Assembly: GCA_903821995.1 (NCBI GenBank)
Contig: CAIJNI010000040.1
Span: 124,001-188,000 of the forward strand
DNA from: an uncultured beta proteobacterium
GTDB taxonomy: Bacteria; Pseudomonadota; Gammaproteobacteria; Burkholderiales; Burkholderiaceae
DNA: 64,000 nt
Direction of reading: 5' to 3'
Below the pieces are notes generated by a model. That model ran no database searches. It saw only the letters and a program-made list of their open reading frames with translations, and was not told where the DNA came from. The position numbers and the translations under genes were made by a program. Of the stretch, positions 37,998 through 48,136 are shown in pieces. The first letter of the stretch is position 1. Each line of letters opens with the position of its first letter.

Positions 37998-38876
37998 CTA
38001 CTGGTGGGCTAATAAATCCATATCAGACATCAGGTTAATCTTTTCGCATAGGTTAAAACATAGGGTGGTGAACTGAGCATCTGAGTAGTAAAAGCGCATT
38101 TTAGCTAAGATCTCTTCTTTATTATTTGTGGATTTTATAAAGCCATACAGTTTTTTTAGGATGACAAGCTTTTGCAATTCGGCATATTTTGCAATCAGGT
38201 AGTAAAAGTCACGAGTCTCTATGTTAGAGGGATGAAGCTTATCTAATAGGGTTAGCATTTCATCATCACTTAGATAGCGCCACATATTTCGTAAGGCATG
38301 AAACCCAAAGGTTTTAGTTTGGGGATCAATCATTTCATGTGAAAAAGCATCTGCTAAATCTTCGGGTGCAAATTTAATATTAAATTCATCCTCAAGTTGT
38401 TTGCGATAGACGATGCCGATATGTTGGTCTTCAGCTAGAGATTTATTAATAAATGGGAACTGAGAAAGTTTAAGAATAGTTAATAATCGTTTTGATCGTA
38501 ACGAGAATCCTCCATTGCCGACTCTTTTGCCCTCTGGTTCCCACTCCCAACGAGCGCCAATCAGGTCATAGTTTTTGAACTCGGGTTGCCAAGCTGAAGC
38601 ATCCGTAATATAACCATCCCACTGCACGATTAGAACATAGGGGGTCTCTATATAGTCCACTAAATTTTTAAGCATGAATTTTGAGTATTCAACAATCGAA
38701 TTAATTCGAGGAATTTTGATTGTTTCAAAAGCATCATCACGAACATCAACATCTGTAAGTAGCAAAGCTTTAGAAAAATGACAAACGTCAAGAGATTTTT
38801 TGAGAGCGATAGCTGCAAGTTGAGGGGTAATAGAGTCTACTGCGCAAATTGTGACATCACTAAGATCAAGTTTCAT
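37998..38876 (-). CDS. DUF5672 (glycosyltransferase-like) protein
   Basis: The 292 residues match the DUF5672 family as I recall it, whose fold is thought to be that of a GT-A glycosyltransferase: DVTICAVDSITPQLAAIALKKSL, YVLIVQWDGYITDASAW with a possible D-x-D-like acid pair, YDLIGARWEWEP, and VGNGGFSLRSKRLLTILK near residue 120. No membrane segment is present. A role in sugar transfer to a surface polymer is plausible but not proven. It precedes the unknown exported protein on the same strand. Confidence 0.75.
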   Translation of the reverse strand: MKLDLSDVTICAVDSITPQLAAIALKKSLDVCHFSKALLLTDVDVRDDAFETIKIPRINSIVEYSKFMLKNLVDYIETPYVLIVQWDGYITDASAWQPEFKNYDLIGARWEWEPEGKRVGNGGFSLRSKRLLTILKLSQFPFINKSLAEDQHIGIVYRKQLEDEFNIKFAPEDLADAFSHEMIDPQTKTFGFHALRNMWRYLSDDEMLTLLDKLHPSNIETRDFYYLIAKYAELQKLVILKKLYGFIKSTNNKEEILAKMRFYYSDAQFTTLCFNLCEKINLMSDMDLLAHQ

Positions 38877-39034
38877 TGGATATACATATTTAAAAATCTA
38901 GAAGCCTGAGTTTTTTGGTAATAATGAGTTATGTCACCGTATCTCATCATGCTGGAATTAAAATTAAAAAAATTATAACAAAAACAATTATTTACAGAGT
39001 TAATAAACCTATAAAGGCAAAATAGGTAGGCTCC

Positions 39035-39076
39035 ATTCAGCTAGTTTTTAAACTATTTAGTAAATACAAGCTGAAT
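39035..39076. repeat. Nested inverted repeat
   Basis: ATTCAGCT (39035-39042) pairs with AGCTGAAT (39069-39076), and inside it TAGTTT-TT-AAACTA (39042-39055) forms a second palindrome. As RNA it could fold into a two-part stem-loop. Confidence 0.45.
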
Positions 39077-39138
39077 ATTTAGAGTATCACAAAGCCAGTT
39101 ATTCGTTTTAAATTACATAGAAAATAATATAAATATGG

Positions 39139-39165
39139 TAATGTTTATTCAATCAATAAACATTA
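39139..39165. promoter_or_regulatory. Perfect 11 bp inverted repeat, operator-like
   Basis: TAATGTTTATT (39139-39149) and AATAAACATTA (39155-39165) are exact inverted repeats with a 5 bp centre. It lies about 160 bp before the small secreted protein. It has the form of a dimeric-regulator binding site; a terminator is unlikely because the arms have no GC core. Confidence 0.45.
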
Positions 39166-39322
39166 GTTCTCTTCTTTTTCTAAATTTATCATCGCTTGAA
39201 CAATAACTTGTCAAAACAACTTAATCCCAACGGAAAGGAAGTGGAATAAAAACGTGAATAATAAACTAGAAGTTTGTAGACTAAGTTTTACTTGATTCTA
39301 TATCAATTATAAGGAGATAAAA

Positions 39323-39664
39323 ATGAATTATGTTTTACGTTTAATCGGAATGGTATTTGTAATATTTTTTGCAAATACGTCATTTGGTCAAGCCAGTGGC
39401 GAGGTAAGAAGTAATTATGTAAATGGTTTTATACCTAGCTGCGTAGAGAGTCAAAAGGCAATGCCAGTCAACAAAGGGGTTCCATTAAAGACAATAAATT
39501 CATATTGTAAATGTTCAGCAGAAACTTCAGCGAATAGCTTGAGCAATAAACAAATCGCTATGTTAGACGCCTTAGATGAAAAATCTCTGTCAAATAATGC
39601 ATTGTTTAATGGAGTGATAAAGAAGGCAACCGATTATTGCATGGTGAATTTTAATAAGTTTTAA
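39323..39664 (+). CDS. Small secreted protein with four cysteines
   Basis: The 113 residues begin with a signal peptide (MNYVLRLIGMVFVIFFANTSFGQA, cleavage after about residue 22-24). The mature part is short, about 90 residues, with IPSCVES, YCKCSAE and DYCMVN, a C...CxC...C pattern that could form two disulphides. I do not recognise a named family. AAGGAG lies 7 nt before the ATG, so translation should be efficient. A terminator follows directly, suggesting a one-gene unit. Confidence 0.75.
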   Translation: MNYVLRLIGMVFVIFFANTSFGQASGEVRSNYVNGFIPSCVESQKAMPVNKGVPLKTINSYCKCSAETSANSLSNKQIAMLDALDEKSLSNNALFNGVIKKATDYCMVNFNKF

Positions 39665-39685
39665 GTTGCTTATAAATAAGTCCAC

Positions 39686-39722
39686 AAGGGCGTAAAAATA
39701 ATTTTTTCGCCCTTATTTTTTT
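39686..39722 (+). terminator. Rho-independent terminator after the small secreted protein
   Basis: AAGGGCG (39686-39692) pairs with CGCCCTT (39708-39714), with additional A-T pairs inside, followed by a T-run to 39722. Confidence 0.9.
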
Positions 39723-39741
39723 AACTATAGAATAGCTACTA

Positions 39742-40245
39742 ATGAAAAAAATCATTTTACTTGTTGGCTTAAGTTTATTTCTTAAGAGCATTTTTGCAGT
39801 CGAGTTTAATTCGCCTTTACAAACTATTAAAGGGGTCTTAAGAGTAAATCATGATTCGAATAAAGACGTTTGCTCGATAACATTGGACTCAGATGTTCTT
39901 TTTATAGATAAATGTGAAGGTGAATATGATCCAGGTATTATTGGGAGCTTTAAATTTATCAGTTCATCTTCAGGAAATGCGCAAATAGTTGTTATTCAGA
40001 GACGTATGGGCGGAAATGCTTGTAATGGAGGTCCTTTGATTTTAGTCGAGTTAACAGAAAAATATAATCCAACTGTTGTTAAGAATATAGACTTTTGTGG
40101 TGGTCAAGACCCAATCTTAAAGTTACAAAATAATGGTTTGCTAATTACATTTCCTGGAGGTCCACCTAATCGCGGAAGCGGTTATATCCCTACAGTAAAA
40201 TGGCTTTATAAATTTGGCACTGGGATGGTGAGTAAAGCTAAATAA
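39742..40245 (+). CDS. Secreted hypothetical protein
   Basis: The 167 residues start with a signal peptide (MKKIILLVGLSLFLKSIFA, cleavage near residue 19). The mature part has four cysteines (DVCSI, DKCEG, NACNG, DFCGG) and a Gly/Pro-rich end FPGGPPNRGSGY. It is mostly predicted strand by eye, but I know no family. No Shine-Dalgarno sequence is seen and the ATG is only 19 bp after the preceding terminator, so its promoter must overlap that element or expression relies on read-through. Confidence 0.65.
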   Translation: MKKIILLVGLSLFLKSIFAVEFNSPLQTIKGVLRVNHDSNKDVCSITLDSDVLFIDKCEGEYDPGIIGSFKFISSSSGNAQIVVIQRRMGGNACNGGPLILVELTEKYNPTVVKNIDFCGGQDPILKLQNNGLLITFPGGPPNRGSGYIPTVKWLYKFGTGMVSKAK

Positions 40246-40397
40246 ATTATGACGTAGATTTTTTAAGATTTAAAAATTTACGTTTAAGTTAAATTTAGGG
40301 ATTAATTAAGCTTATCTTATTGGCGTGTTATTTTGTAAGTAAATGCAGCACCTTATTTATCCATTTTAGGATGATTTATCCAAGGTCTGCTGACTCT

Positions 40398-40436
40398 AAC
40401 GCAGCAAAGGGAACCTCGCCCCATGCTGCGTTTTTC
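40398..40436 (+). terminator. Stem-loop with T-run after the secreted hypothetical gene
   Basis: AACGCAGCA (40398-40406) pairs perfectly with TGCTGCGTT (40424-40432) around a 17 nt loop, followed by TTTTTC. It lies 152 bp after the stop codon, which is far for a terminator, so a short RNA could end here instead. Confidence 0.7.
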
Positions 40437-40536
40437 TATTTCTTAAAGCTGCCATCTCACACTCCTTTGTGGAGCAGATTTGGCCCTTTTATTTTTCCGC
40501 CCGGTCTAAGCTACTAATTTAAAAAACTAAACAGCG

Positions 40537-41979
40537 TTACTCAACCGCCTTGACCATATCTTCAATGACCTTCTTAGCATCCCCAAATACCATCATGGTT
40601 TTGTCCATGTAGAAAAGTTCGTTATCAAGGCCAGCATATCCTGCAGCCATTGAGCGCTTATTTACAATAATTGTTTTAGCTTTAAAGGCCTCTAAAATTG
40701 GCATACCAAAAATCGGACTACCGGGAGTTCGTGCAGCTGGGTTTACAACATCGTTTGCTCCGAGTACTAAAACAACATCGGCTTGAGCAAATTCGTTGTT
40801 AATATCTTCCATTTCAAAAACTTGATCATATGGAACTTCGGCTTCGGCCAATAAAACGTTCATATGACCTGGCATACGACCTGCTACTGGATGAATCGCA
40901 TACTTTACAGTGACACCATGATGAATCAGTTTTTCTGTTAACTCTTTAAGAGAATGTTGGGCACGTGCTACAGCGAGTCCATAACCAGGAACAATAATCA
41001 CTGTTTCTGCATTGCTCATGAGAAAAGCCGCATCGTCTGCTGAGCCACTCTTCACATTTCTTTGCGCTTGTGATCCCGCAGTTGCAGCCGATGTTGCATC
41101 TCCGCCGAAACCACCAAGAATAACGTTAAAGAACGAACGATTCATTGCCTTACACATAATGTAAGAAAGAATTGCTCCTGAAGAGCCGACTAATGATCCC
41201 GCAACGATCAGCATGGCATTATTTAAAGAAAAACCAATTCCAGCTGCAGCCCATCCTGAATAAGAGTTCAGCATAGAAACTACAACTGGCATATCGGCGC
41301 CCCCGATAGGAATAATAATCAGAACGCCCAGAACAAAAGCCAGTGCAAGCATGATTAGGAATGGCATCCAGGCAGGTTCTGTACCTCCATCAAAAGCAAA
41401 AACTAAACCGCATCCAATCATCACCAGGGCTATTGCCAAATTAAGGAAGTGTTGTCCTTTGAAAATAACAGGAGCGCCTTGGAAAAGTCGGAACTTATAA
41501 CTACCAGATAATTTACCAAATGCAATCACTGATCCTGAAAAGGTAAGTGCTCCAACGATAGTTCCTAAAAAGAGTTCGATTCGATTTCCGAAAGGTAATA
41601 CGCCACCTTTCTCAACTATATTAAATGCATGAGGCTCAGATACAGCAGCAATCGCAATACAAACAGCAGCAAGACCAATCATGCTATGCATGAACGCAAC
41701 GAGTTCTGGCATTTTCGTCATTTCAACACGCTTAGCCATAAAGGCGCCAATACCACCACCAAGGACTAGTCCTCCCAAAACATACACCAGACCATTAGTT
41801 ACAGATTCTTTGGCAAGCATATCGATGAGACCGACTGTTGTAATTACAGCAATTGCCATTCCAATCATTCCAAATAAATTACCGCGAATAGAGGAAGTAG
41901 GATGGGATAAACCTTTAAGAGCTTGAATAAAGCAGACTGATGCAATAAGGTATAGAAGGGTAACGAGATTCATGCTCAT
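40537..41979 (-). CDS. pntB: NAD(P) transhydrogenase subunit beta
   Basis: PntB forms half of the proton channel and binds NADP(H). The N-terminal half has about nine hydrophobic segments. The C-terminal domain III is clear: VIIVPGYGLAVARAQHSLKEL with the nucleotide fold, HPVAGRMPGHMNVLLAEA, and VLVLGANDVVNPAARTPGSPIFGMP. The length of 480 aa is normal. It overlaps pntAB by 4 bp (ATGA). Confidence 0.97.
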   Translation of the reverse strand: MSMNLVTLLYLIASVCFIQALKGLSHPTSSIRGNLFGMIGMAIAVITTVGLIDMLAKESVTNGLVYVLGGLVLGGGIGAFMAKRVEMTKMPELVAFMHSMIGLAAVCIAIAAVSEPHAFNIVEKGGVLPFGNRIELFLGTIVGALTFSGSVIAFGKLSGSYKFRLFQGAPVIFKGQHFLNLAIALVMIGCGLVFAFDGGTEPAWMPFLIMLALAFVLGVLIIIPIGGADMPVVVSMLNSYSGWAAAGIGFSLNNAMLIVAGSLVGSSGAILSYIMCKAMNRSFFNVILGGFGGDATSAATAGSQAQRNVKSGSADDAAFLMSNAETVIIVPGYGLAVARAQHSLKELTEKLIHHGVTVKYAIHPVAGRMPGHMNVLLAEAEVPYDQVFEMEDINNEFAQADVVLVLGANDVVNPAARTPGSPIFGMPILEAFKAKTIIVNKRSMAAGYAGLDNELFYMDKTMMVFGDAKKVIEDMVKAVE

Positions 41980-42299
41980 GCTGGCTCTCCTGATTTAACT
42001 TTCTTTTCTTTTTTCTTGAACATTTCAAGCATGCGCCGTGTTACAAGAAAGCCACCAAATACATTTACTGCAGCAAGAGCAACTGCTAATGTTCCCATCG
42101 TTTTTCCTAACGTACCTTCTGTGAGTGCAGCAGCAAGCATAGCGCCGACAATAATAATGGCAGAAATAGCATTTGTTACGGCCATGAGGGGAGTGTGCAA
42201 TGCAGGCGTTACGGTCCAGACAACGTGATAGCCAACATAAATAGCTAGTACAAAAATAATCAAGTTATAAACGCCATGACTAATAAGTAAGTTTTCCAT
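41976..42299 (-). CDS. pntAB: NAD(P) transhydrogenase subunit alpha part 2
   Basis: The 107 residues are the short membrane domain (dII) of the alpha subunit, with three to four helices: YNLIIFVLAIYVGYHVVWTVTPALHTPLMAVTNAISAIIIVGAM and GTLAVALAAVNVFGGFLVTRRML. In E. coli this is fused to PntA; the split form is common in other Proteobacteria and alphaproteobacteria. It sits between pntAA and pntB. Confidence 0.95.
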   Translation of the reverse strand: MENLLISHGVYNLIIFVLAIYVGYHVVWTVTPALHTPLMAVTNAISAIIIVGAMLAAALTEGTLGKTMGTLAVALAAVNVFGGFLVTRRMLEMFKKKEKKVKSGEPA

Positions 42300-42314
42300 A
42301 AAAAATCCTTTTGA

Positions 42315-43448
42315 TTAATTGTTCTGACGCAGGACTTGTCCGTTTTGGCACATTAAACACGCCGTCACGATATCATCGTCTGTTGGGATCGCAAGACCTG
42401 CTTCTTTGCTTACGATAAGTTTTAAAAAATCTAACAGATTTCGGGCATACAGAGCCGATGAATCTGCAGCGACCATTGCAGGTAGGTTAGATAATCCAAT
42501 AATTGTGACGCCATGCTTCTTTACAATTTGGTCAAGTTCTGTCAATGGACAGTTACCCCCACCATTCTCACCTTTACCGGCTGCCAGGTCGACAACTACA
42601 GAGCCTGGTTTCATTTGAGAAACAGTTTCAGCGGTTAACAATGTTGGAGCGCGGCGCCCTGGGATTAATGCTGTTGTAATGACAATATCAGCTTGCTTCG
42701 CTTTTTCTGCTACAAGAGTCGCTTGTCTTTGCATCCACGAGGCAGGCATAGGTCTTGCATAGCCACCAATGCCTTGAGCTATTTCTTTTTCCTCATCTGT
42801 TTCAAAAGGAACATCAACGAACTTGGCACCTAAAGATTCTATTTGCTCTTTAGCTGCAGGGCGAACATCAGATGCTTCTATGACCGCACCTAGGCGTTTT
42901 GCCGTTGCGATTGCTTGTAAACCAGCAACGCCTGCTCCCAATATGAGGACACGGGCCGCTTTGACTGTCCCGGCAGCAGTCATTAGCATCGGCATAAAAC
43001 GCTGGTAATGATTGGCAGCTTCTAATACAGCTTTATAACCAGCAATATTCGCTTGAGAAGATAAAACATCCATACTTTGTGCACGAGTTGTTCTAGGAGC
43101 TGCCTCCAGGGCAAAAGCGGTGATACCTTGTTTTGCCATAGCGGCATTATTGTCTTTATCGAAAGGATCTAACATCCCTAATAAAACCGCACCAGGTTTC
43201 ATTTGAGATAATTCAGCTTCAGAAGGCGCCCGAACCTTCAAGACTAATTCAGTATTCAAAGCCTCATTAGCTGAGACAATGGTTGCACCAGCAGCTAGAA
43301 ATGCTTCATCCGGGATACTAGCATTAATACCGGCTTGGGATTCGATGATCACGGTGTGTCCAGCAGAGATTAACTTTTTAATAGTCTCTGGGGTAGCGGC
43401 AACACGAGATTCACCCAGCTTAGTTTCGCGGGGAACGCCTACTCGCAT
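42315..43448 (-). CDS. pntAA: NAD(P) transhydrogenase subunit alpha part 1
   Basis: The soluble NAD(H)-binding domain I of the transhydrogenase, which uses the proton gradient to make NADPH. MRVGVPRETKLGESRVAATPE, the alanine-dehydrogenase-like VLILGAGVAGLQAIATAKRLGAVIEASDVRP near residue 170, and TALIPGRRAPTLLTAETV are diagnostic. Length 377 aa fits the split type. It is the first gene of pntAA-pntAB-pntB and is divergent from mnmA. Confidence 0.97.
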   Translation of the reverse strand: MRVGVPRETKLGESRVAATPETIKKLISAGHTVIIESQAGINASIPDEAFLAAGATIVSANEALNTELVLKVRAPSEAELSQMKPGAVLLGMLDPFDKDNNAAMAKQGITAFALEAAPRTTRAQSMDVLSSQANIAGYKAVLEAANHYQRFMPMLMTAAGTVKAARVLILGAGVAGLQAIATAKRLGAVIEASDVRPAAKEQIESLGAKFVDVPFETDEEKEIAQGIGGYARPMPASWMQRQATLVAEKAKQADIVITTALIPGRRAPTLLTAETVSQMKPGSVVVDLAAGKGENGGGNCPLTELDQIVKKHGVTIIGLSNLPAMVAADSSALYARNLLDFLKLIVSKEAGLAIPTDDDIVTACLMCQNGQVLRQNN

Positions 43449-43547
43449 AAATTCTCCATAATTTATAGTTGATCAAACATTTTAAGACTTTTTATGACTT
43501 TCAATAAGTTTTAAAAAAATAAGAGTATTGCATCTTACAATAACGTA

Positions 43548-44687
43548 ATGAAAGCCTTTTCAATAGAAACTTCTGCAATTCAACATTATAGTATTGTGGA
43601 GCCACCTGCGCGAGTTGTTGTTGGCATGTCTGGAGGTGTTGACTCTTCGGTAGCCGCCTGGATATTGAAAGAGCAGGGTTTTGAGGTTATCGGTCTATTC
43701 ATGAAAAATTGGGAAGATGACGACAATTCTGAATATTGTTCTACCCGGCAAGATTGGCTAGATGTTGCCTCTGTTGCAGATGTTTTAGGGATTGATGTTG
43801 AGGCAGTAAATTTTGCAGAAGAGTATCGAACGCGTGTTTTTTCTGAATTTTTAAAAGAATATTCTGCAGGACGCACCCCAAATCCAGATGTCCTTTGCAA
43901 TGCTGAAATAAAATTCAAAGCATTTTTAGACCATGCTATGAAGTTAGGTGCCAGCGCTATTGCCACGGGGCATTATGCTCGAGTCAGAAAAGAAGAAGGC
44001 CTAGTACAGTTGTTAAAGGCAAAAGATTTAACTAAAGACCAAAGTTATTTTTTGCACCGTTTAACTCAAGGGCAATTATCTCGTGTGATGTTCCCCTTAG
44101 GCGAGTTACATAAGAGTGAAGTTCGTGAAATAGCTCAATCCATAGGCTTACATAATGCCAAAAAGAAAGATTCAACGGGCATCTGTTTTATTGGGGAACG
44201 GCCATTTAGGGAATTTTTAGGGAAATATTTACCAACCAAACCTGGGGCAATGAAAACGCCAGATGGGCGAGTAGTTGGCAAGCATATAGGTTTGGCTTTC
44301 TACACTATAGGGCAGCGTAAGGGAATTGGCTTAGGCGGTAGTCAGCAAAGCAATGGAGATGCCTGGTATGTTGCTAATAAGGATATGGAAAAGAATGAGT
44401 TAATTGTTGTTCAAGGCCATGATCATTCTTTATTGCAATCGAGGCAATTACATGCCGCAGAAGCAAGTTGGGTCTCTGGAGTTTGCCCACGGAGTTTAAT
44501 AACCTTATCAGCTAAAACACGATATCGTCAGGCAGACGCCCGTTGCGAATTAGAGCCCCAAAATTTAGGAAGCCCGCAAAGCGGATTCTCTCTCAATTTC
44601 GAGGAAAATCAGTGGGCCGTAACCCCAGGACAGTCAGCTGTTCTTTACCAAGGCGATGTTTGCCTTGGTGGTGGGATCATTGTTTAG
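43548..44687 (+). CDS. mnmA: tRNA-specific 2-thiouridylase MnmA
   Basis: MnmA puts sulphur on U34 of tRNA for Lys, Glu and Gln. The PP-loop GMSGGVDSS is at residues 26-34, and the two catalytic cysteines appear in [15 protein letters not shown] and [14 protein letters not shown]. Length is 379 aa; the N terminus is about 20 residues longer than usual, so the true start could lie later, but no better Met is seen. It converges on the GST gene with 2 bp between. Confidence 0.96.
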   Translation: MKAFSIETSAIQHYSIVEPPARVVVGMSGGVDSSVAAWILKEQGFEVIGLFMKNWEDDDNSEYCSTRQDWLDVASVADVLGIDVEAVNFAEEYRTRVFSEFLKEYSAGRTPNPDVLCNAEIKFKAFLDHAMKLGASAIATGHYARVRKEEGLVQLLKAKDLTKDQSYFLHRLTQGQLSRVMFPLGELHKSEVREIAQSIGLHNAKKKDSTGICFIGERPFREFLGKYLPTKPGAMKTPDGRVVGKHIGLAFYTIGQRKGIGLGGSQQSNGDAWYVANKDMEKNELIVVQGHDHSLLQSRQLHAAEASWVSGVCPRSLITLSAKTRYRQADARCELEPQNLGSPQSGFSLNFEENQWAVTPGQSAVLYQGDVCLGGGIIV

Positions 44688-44689
44688 AC

Positions 44690-45304
44690 TTAAACTGGGT
44701 GAGGGGTGTCGATAAAAGATGGTCTTTGAGACAATTTCTCATAATGTTGTGCGAGGTTTGGAAAAGACTCTTGCCATTTGATCTCCGGAAAACGAAATAG
44801 TAAGTAGCCTAGAGTAACCCCCACGGAAATATCTGCTAGAGTAAAGTGATTATTAAAGCACCAAGGGTTAGCCCCAAGGTCTTCTGATAGGGCTCTTAGA
44901 CCGGATTGAATCTTGTCTAATTGCCGATCAATCCAGGCTTGAGATATATTCTCTCCTCTAGGAGCCCAAGCTTTTTCAAGGCGCACCAAAATAGCCGCAT
45001 CCAAAATGCCATCCCCTAGGGCTTCCCAGGTTTTGACTACGGCCTTTTCTTTTCCAACAGAAGGAATTAAATGGCCAACTGGTGATAACCCATCGGCATA
45101 TTCGACGATAACCCTTGAATCGAATAGGGAAACACCATCTTCTAAAATAAGACAGGGCACCTTCCCTAGGGGGTTATTTGCTCCAATTTGGGTGGAAGCG
45201 CTCCAAACATCTTCGAGGATGAATTGAAGCTCGATTTTTTTCTCATGAAAAGCTATTCTTGTCTTACGGACGTAAGGGCTGGCAAGAGATCCTATAAGTT
45301 TCAT
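44690..45304 (-). CDS. Glutathione S-transferase family protein
   Basis: The 204 residues begin with the thioredoxin-like GST domain MKLIGSLASPYVRKTRIAFHEKKI, with NNPLGKVPCLILEDGVSLFDSRVIVEY where the Pro of the cis-Pro loop is in KVPCL, and continue into an alpha-helical C-terminal domain with LADISVGVTLGYLLFRFPEI. It may conjugate glutathione to electrophiles; the substrate is unknown. It is divergent from purB. Confidence 0.9.
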   Translation of the reverse strand: MKLIGSLASPYVRKTRIAFHEKKIELQFILEDVWSASTQIGANNPLGKVPCLILEDGVSLFDSRVIVEYADGLSPVGHLIPSVGKEKAVVKTWEALGDGILDAAILVRLEKAWAPRGENISQAWIDRQLDKIQSGLRALSEDLGANPWCFNNHFTLADISVGVTLGYLLFRFPEIKWQESFPNLAQHYEKLSQRPSFIDTPHPV

Positions 45305-45376
45305 TAATTAATTCCTAAAAATAATAATTTAGCTATGATAAAGAATAAAATATAAATTCCTAATTAAATATCATAA

Positions 45377-46780
<1,404 letters not shown>

Positions 46781-48136
46781 ATGATGGATGTAGTCAAAAC
46801 ATCAAGATTGACGGGATATCTGACTCAGAGTATTTACTGGGTTGTTTTTGTTTTTTACCAAATCATTTGGTATCTTGCAATCCCGCTCATTTTTCTAAGA
46901 TTATTCTTAAGAGGTCAAAAACAAACTGGGTATTTAAAGAATATCCCTGAGAGATTTGGTTTTTATAAAACCAAAGTTCCTTTTCAAGAGTGCATATGGA
47001 TTCATGCGGTTTCTGTTGGTGAGACCAGGGCTGCCCAAAGCTTAGTAAAGGAACTTGTTCTACAAGGGCATAAAGTTTTACTAACACACATGACGGTTAC
47101 TGGAAGGCAGACAGGCTCTGAAATATTTAGTGAATACCTTCAAAGTGGAGCTATGGTCCAGATGTATTTACCTTATGATTTTTGCTGGCCAGTTAGTAAC
47201 TTTTATCGATTCTTTAAACCAACTCTCGGCTTAATCATGGAGACTGAGGTGTGGCCTAGTCTCATTCAGTTTGCAAAGTTCAGAAAGATGCCTATAGCAT
47301 TAATCAATGGGAGACTATCTAAGAGAAGCGCCTCACGATTTCTCACTGCTGGCCTATTGAGTAAAACAACATTTATGGGATTTAATGAGGTGCTTGCACA
47401 AACCCAAATTGATGTTGATAACTTTCATCGTTTAGGTATAAATCATTGCTATGTCACAGGGAATCTGAAGTTTGACCATGAAATAGATGAGGCTCAGGTG
47501 TTGCTTGGTAAAGAGATAAGAAAAACCTACCTAAATCAGCGCCCGGTTGTATGTGCGGTTAGTACGCGTGAGGGGGAAGAAGAGCTCATTTTGAAAGCTT
47601 GGCAAGATGTTGATCAGTCATCGCATCCACTATTAATTATTGTGCCAAGACATCCTCAAAGATTTGATGAGGTTGTGGAAAAAATATCTGCAGCTCATTT
47701 TTCGGTATTACGGCGAACGGATTTTAAAGAGGGCGCTGTATATGCCAGCGATGTAGTTCTTGGCGACTCGATGGGTGAGATGATGACATATGTATCAATG
47801 AGCGATTTTGTCGTGATGGGTGGGACTTTACTTGAATACGGAGGACAAAATCTGATCGAACCGTGCTCATTAGCCAAGCCAATTATTCAAGGACCTCACA
47901 CATTTAATTTTGCACAAGCAAGTATTGATGCTAAAAAATCAGGAGCGTCATTTGATTTAGGGTCTTATCTGAGCGAGGATGAACTAATTAATCGATTAAC
48001 TGCTACTATCAATCTTCTGCTAAAGGACACCAAAAGACTTGCAGAAGCATCCCAGGCCGCTTTAAGTTTTAGTGAAACTTATCATGGTGCGACACAAAAA
48101 ACCTTGGCTATTTTAGAACCCTATTTAAGAAAATAA
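46781..48136 (+). CDS. waaA: 3-deoxy-D-manno-octulosonic acid (Kdo) transferase
   Basis: WaaA adds Kdo to lipid A precursor at the inner membrane. A single N-terminal membrane segment is seen around residues 15-40 (SIYWVVFVFYQIIWYLAIPL), followed by IWIHAVSVGETRAAQSLV, LIMETEVWPSLIQFAK, ALINGRLSKRSASRF and the C-terminal VVMGGTLLEYGGQNLIEPCSLAKP. Length 451 aa is slightly longer than in E. coli (425). It starts at the base after the purB stop and overlaps the YceI gene by one base. Confidence 0.95.
   Translation: MMDVVKTSRLTGYLTQSIYWVVFVFYQIIWYLAIPLIFLRLFLRGQKQTGYLKNIPERFGFYKTKVPFQECIWIHAVSVGETRAAQSLVKELVLQGHKVLLTHMTVTGRQTGSEIFSEYLQSGAMVQMYLPYDFCWPVSNFYRFFKPTLGLIMETEVWPSLIQFAKFRKMPIALINGRLSKRSASRFLTAGLLSKTTFMGFNEVLAQTQIDVDNFHRLGINHCYVTGNLKFDHEIDEAQVLLGKEIRKTYLNQRPVVCAVSTREGEEELILKAWQDVDQSSHPLLIIVPRHPQRFDEVVEKISAAHFSVLRRTDFKEGAVYASDVVLGDSMGEMMTYVSMSDFVVMGGTLLEYGGQNLIEPCSLAKPIIQGPHTFNFAQASIDAKKSGASFDLGSYLSEDELINRLTATINLLLKDTKRLAEASQAALSFSETYHGATQKTLAILEPYLRK

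Larger units (their letters stand above)
38877..39322. other. AT-rich non-coding stretch with palindromes
   Basis: This 446 bp gap between divergent genes is very AT-rich. It has two notable inverted repeats (39035-39076 and 39139-39165). I see no open frame, tRNA or known RNA motif. The last 20 bp hold a good Shine-Dalgarno sequence (AAGGAG) for the next gene. Confidence 0.6.

Noticed and set aside
40320-40517. 65-codon frame in the gap before pntB
   Set aside because: It runs through the stem-loop at 40398-40436, has no Shine-Dalgarno sequence and no sensible composition.
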